7,754 nt of DNA from SMXL01 sp036985715 (lineage in GTDB: Bacteria; Bacteroidota; Rhodothermia; Rhodothermales; UBA10348), in assembly GCA_036985715.1 (NCBI GenBank), contig BTQE01000132.1, positions 1 to 7,754 on the forward strand, read 5' to 3'. Under the pieces are notes generated by a model. That model ran no database searches and had not been told where the DNA came from. It worked only from the letters and a program-made list of their open reading frames with translations. Below, piece by piece: positions 5,709 to 7,754 of this stretch (positions are counted from its first letter, which is position 1; every line of letters starts with the position of its first letter). Both the position numbers and the translations under genes were made by a program.

Positions 5709-7754
5709 ATGTCGTCATCCTCCTACCGTTTTCTGATTTTAATTCTCGGATCTTCCCTGCTAGGCTGTTCTGATCAAGAGAGTGGTAACGCACCGCTTCT
5801 CCCAGATCAACTCAGAGGCAGCGCTGATACCTACGGTCTTCTTGCTCCGGTAGATTCACTGGTTGAGCAGGCTATGTATGAATCTGCGATGTCTGCCTAT
5901 ACCGTTCTTACCGAACTTTACGAACAAGAAGCGAACTGGCCCGGATATGTTCGGGCGAAAACTGGAATAGGCCGTATTCGCGCAAAAACCGGCCACTACG
6001 ATGAAGCTCGAGAGATACTTGAAACCGCCGTCAAGGAATCTTCAATATTTCTCCCGTCCAATAGCCCTGACTACGGCTCGGCATTGAGCGAGCTCGGACG
6101 AGTCTACGTGAGGCTTGGTCGATTTGAGGAGGCTGAGAACAACCTGAACTTGGCGCTACAGATCGGGCATGAATCGCCAGTCGATAATCGAACTCGCATG
6201 GGCGAAATTTATCATGATATCGGGCTACTCTTTCAAGAAAAAGGGGACTATGATAGAGCGCACGAAAACTATGAAGAAGCACTCGTATGGTTTACAGAGG
6301 GCGAAGCTACCCCACTCAGACTAGTAGCAAAGACACTTAACAATATTGGTAATATTTATTGGAAAAAGGGCCTAATTCGAAAAGCTTTAGAGACTCACGA
6401 AAATGCATTGAGTCTAAAGGAGTCGTTTCTTCCTGAAAATCATCCTTCCATTGCTGTCACTATGTCCAATATTGGTAATCAATATTTGGAGCTTGACGAC
6501 TATGAGAGTGCTCGACGATACTATGAGAGAGCACTGGCAATCCAGTCAGATAGTGAATCTGACAACAGCATATTTCTCTCATACACCCATCATAATCTCG
6601 GAGTCGTCTCGAGAAATCTTCATGTACTTAGTACCGCTGAGAATCATCTATTAACAGCACTGTCTTTAAAGAGAGACCGTATTGGCTATTCTCATCCTTC
6701 GACAGCAAATACTTATCTCGAGTTAGGAAAACTATATACAGAACAGTCTCGCCATGAGGAAGCACTCGGAAATCTCCAACGGGCGCGATCAATACTTGTG
6801 CGATCGGGACATCCGAGCTTGGTAAACTCTCTACAATCTCTTGCGATCGCGCATTCGAAGTCAGGAAATGTAGACTCCGTGGAATACTATTTCGCTGCGG
6901 CGTTGAACGAGACAAAAATTCGATTTCAAGCGCACCACCCACTCATGGCTCAAATTCGAAATGACTATGCAAGATGGTTGCTCGAAGGTCATAGGTATCA
7001 ACAAGCCTTAGAGGAGGCACATGGGGCGCTTCAAGCCAACGTTATAGGATTTGTGTCTTCTGATAGTCGAATCAACCCACCAACGGACGAATCTTTATCT
7101 GATATTGAATTGATTCGAAGTCTAAACATCAAAGCACTTTGCTGGCTCGGATTGACTAGCGATTCTTCTTCGGAGGATTTCTATGTGAACGCAATCGAAA
7201 ATTTGGATCGAGCCGGTCGAGTCCTTAGTAGGATTAGAATGCACGCCTCATCTGACGAGTCAAAACATCGCTTTGCGGCAGAGGGATCCACGCTGTTCTA
7301 TGATGCAATCCTCACTGCTTTGCGACTTTACAATAAATCATCTTACGAGCGATTTCTCAGAATGGCTTTCCGGTTCTCAGAATGGCGGAAGGACCGGCTC
7401 AGTCTCGACTTCGTGATGAACAAAGATCTTAAATCCTCTTTGGGAATATCGACAGATTTGATACAAAAAAGTAACGAGATACGCCTTAGGATTTCGGAAC
7501 TTGATCGAAGACTGTCCGAAAGTAAACAATCGCCTAGAGCGGAGTTGAAATCTGTAGATCCGATTCAAAGAGAGCTGCATAAAGCCCGCCAGGAATTCGA
7601 TCGACTCGAGCAGCTTATGGAGATTTCTTACCCACAATATTCATCACCGATGATGCATACTCGCACCATTTCGGTCAGGTCAGTTCAAGACCATGTTCTC
7701 GATTCTAATACTGCACTTGTTGAGTATGTCCTCGAGCCAGATACTCTAATCATT
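5709..7754 (+). CDS. TPR-CHAT lipoprotein, 3' end beyond window
   Basis: The frame is open for 682 codons to the right edge. Residues 1-20 are a lipoprotein signal with a textbook LLGC lipobox (Cys20), which also fixes the start; Ser21 at +2 fits outer-membrane sorting. About ten tetratricopeptide repeats fill 47-444, for example LNNIGNIYWKKGLIRKALET (210-229) and YLELGKLYTEQSRHEEALGN (336-355). HP pairs recur between repeats (245-246, 329-330, 368-369, 410-411), and the bases CAATATTGGTAAT recur exactly 126 bp apart (6341 and 6467), a 42-residue period. A helical region (about 480-580) and a likely coiled coil (585-640) lead to VRSVQDHVLDSNTALVEYVL (656-675), typical of the start of a CHAT domain, a caspase-like fold. 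The catalytic His and Cys lie beyond the window, so protease activity is unproven. The Shine-Dalgarno is weak. Base composition falls after about 6150. Confidence 0.87.
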   Translation, partial: MSSSSYRFLILILGSSLLGCSDQESGNAPLLPDQLRGSADTYGLLAPVDSLVEQAMYESAMSAYTVLTELYEQEANWPGYVRAKTGIGRIRAKTGHYDEAREILETAVKESSIFLPSNSPDYGSALSELGRVYVRLGRFEEAENNLNLALQIGHESPVDNRTRMGEIYHDIGLLFQEKGDYDRAHENYEEALVWFTEGEATPLRLVAKTLNNIGNIYWKKGLIRKALETHENALSLKESFLPENHPSIAVTMSNIGNQYLELDDYESARRYYERALAIQSDSESDNSIFLSYTHHNLGVVSRNLHVLSTAENHLLTALSLKRDRIGYSHPSTANTYLELGKLYTEQSRHEEALGNLQRARSILVRSGHPSLVNSLQSLAIAHSKSGNVDSVEYYFAAALNETKIRFQAHHPLMAQIRNDYARWLLEGHRYQQALEEAHGALQANVIGFVSSDSRINPPTDESLSDIELIRSLNIKALCWLGLTSDSSSEDFYVNAIENLDRAGRVLSRIRMHASSDESKHRFAAEGSTLFYDAILTALRLYNKSSYERFLRMAFRFSEWRKDRLSLDFVMNKDLKSSLGISTDLIQKSNEIRLRISELDRRLSESKQSPRAELKSVDPIQRELHKARQEFDRLEQLMEISYPQYSSPMMHTRTISVRSVQDHVLDSNTALVEYVLEPDTLII

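Overview
The window looks like ordinary chromosome from a Gram-negative bacterium of the Bacteroidota/Rhodothermota side of the tree. The reasons are an archaeal-type (type 3) prolyl-tRNA synthetase with the bacteroidete-like signature EFLWQEGHTAHAT, a TonB-dependent outer-membrane receptor with an N-terminal carboxypeptidase-regulatory-like domain, two lipoprotein signal peptides, mostly weak Shine-Dalgarno sites and one copy of the TAnnTTTG promoter element typical of that phylum. This placement is inference; there is no rRNA or tRNA gene to test it. Three of the four genes read rightward and one reads leftward. Two genes are cut by the window edges.

Region by region: (i) 1-959, minus strand: the N-terminal 319 codons of a low-complexity lipoprotein. 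It has a lipobox, an acidic Tyr-rich stretch, a Tyr/Gly block and an Arg/Ser tail that ends in perfect 27-bp tandem repeats running off the left edge. (ii) 960-1297: a divergent intergenic region with a direct repeat, a GC hairpin inside tRNA-3'-end-like sequence, a TATCTTTG element and a 9-bp stem placed where the proS leader would begin. (iii) 1298-2770: proS, complete, but without any cysteine in its C-terminal zinc-domain region. (iv) 2771-3035: intergenic, with a terminator-like hairpin and a good Shine-Dalgarno set unusually far from the next start. (v) 3036-5513: a complete TonB-dependent receptor of 825 residues. (vi) 5514-5708: intergenic, with three mutually complementary short segments. 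(vii) 5709 to the right edge: 682 codons of a lipoprotein made of about ten TPRs, a helical/coiled-coil linker and the first strands of what looks like a CHAT (caspase-like) domain; its catalytic part lies outside the window.

Only proS has a firmly known job, in translation. The other three products are predicted to be exported: one to the outer-membrane barrel and two as lipid-anchored proteins. The receptor and the TPR-CHAT lipoprotein are neighbours in the same direction, 195 bp apart. A shared role is possible but not shown. The most unusual items are the lipid-anchored TPR-CHAT protein, whose base composition drops part-way through the gene, and the repeat-bearing lipoprotein.
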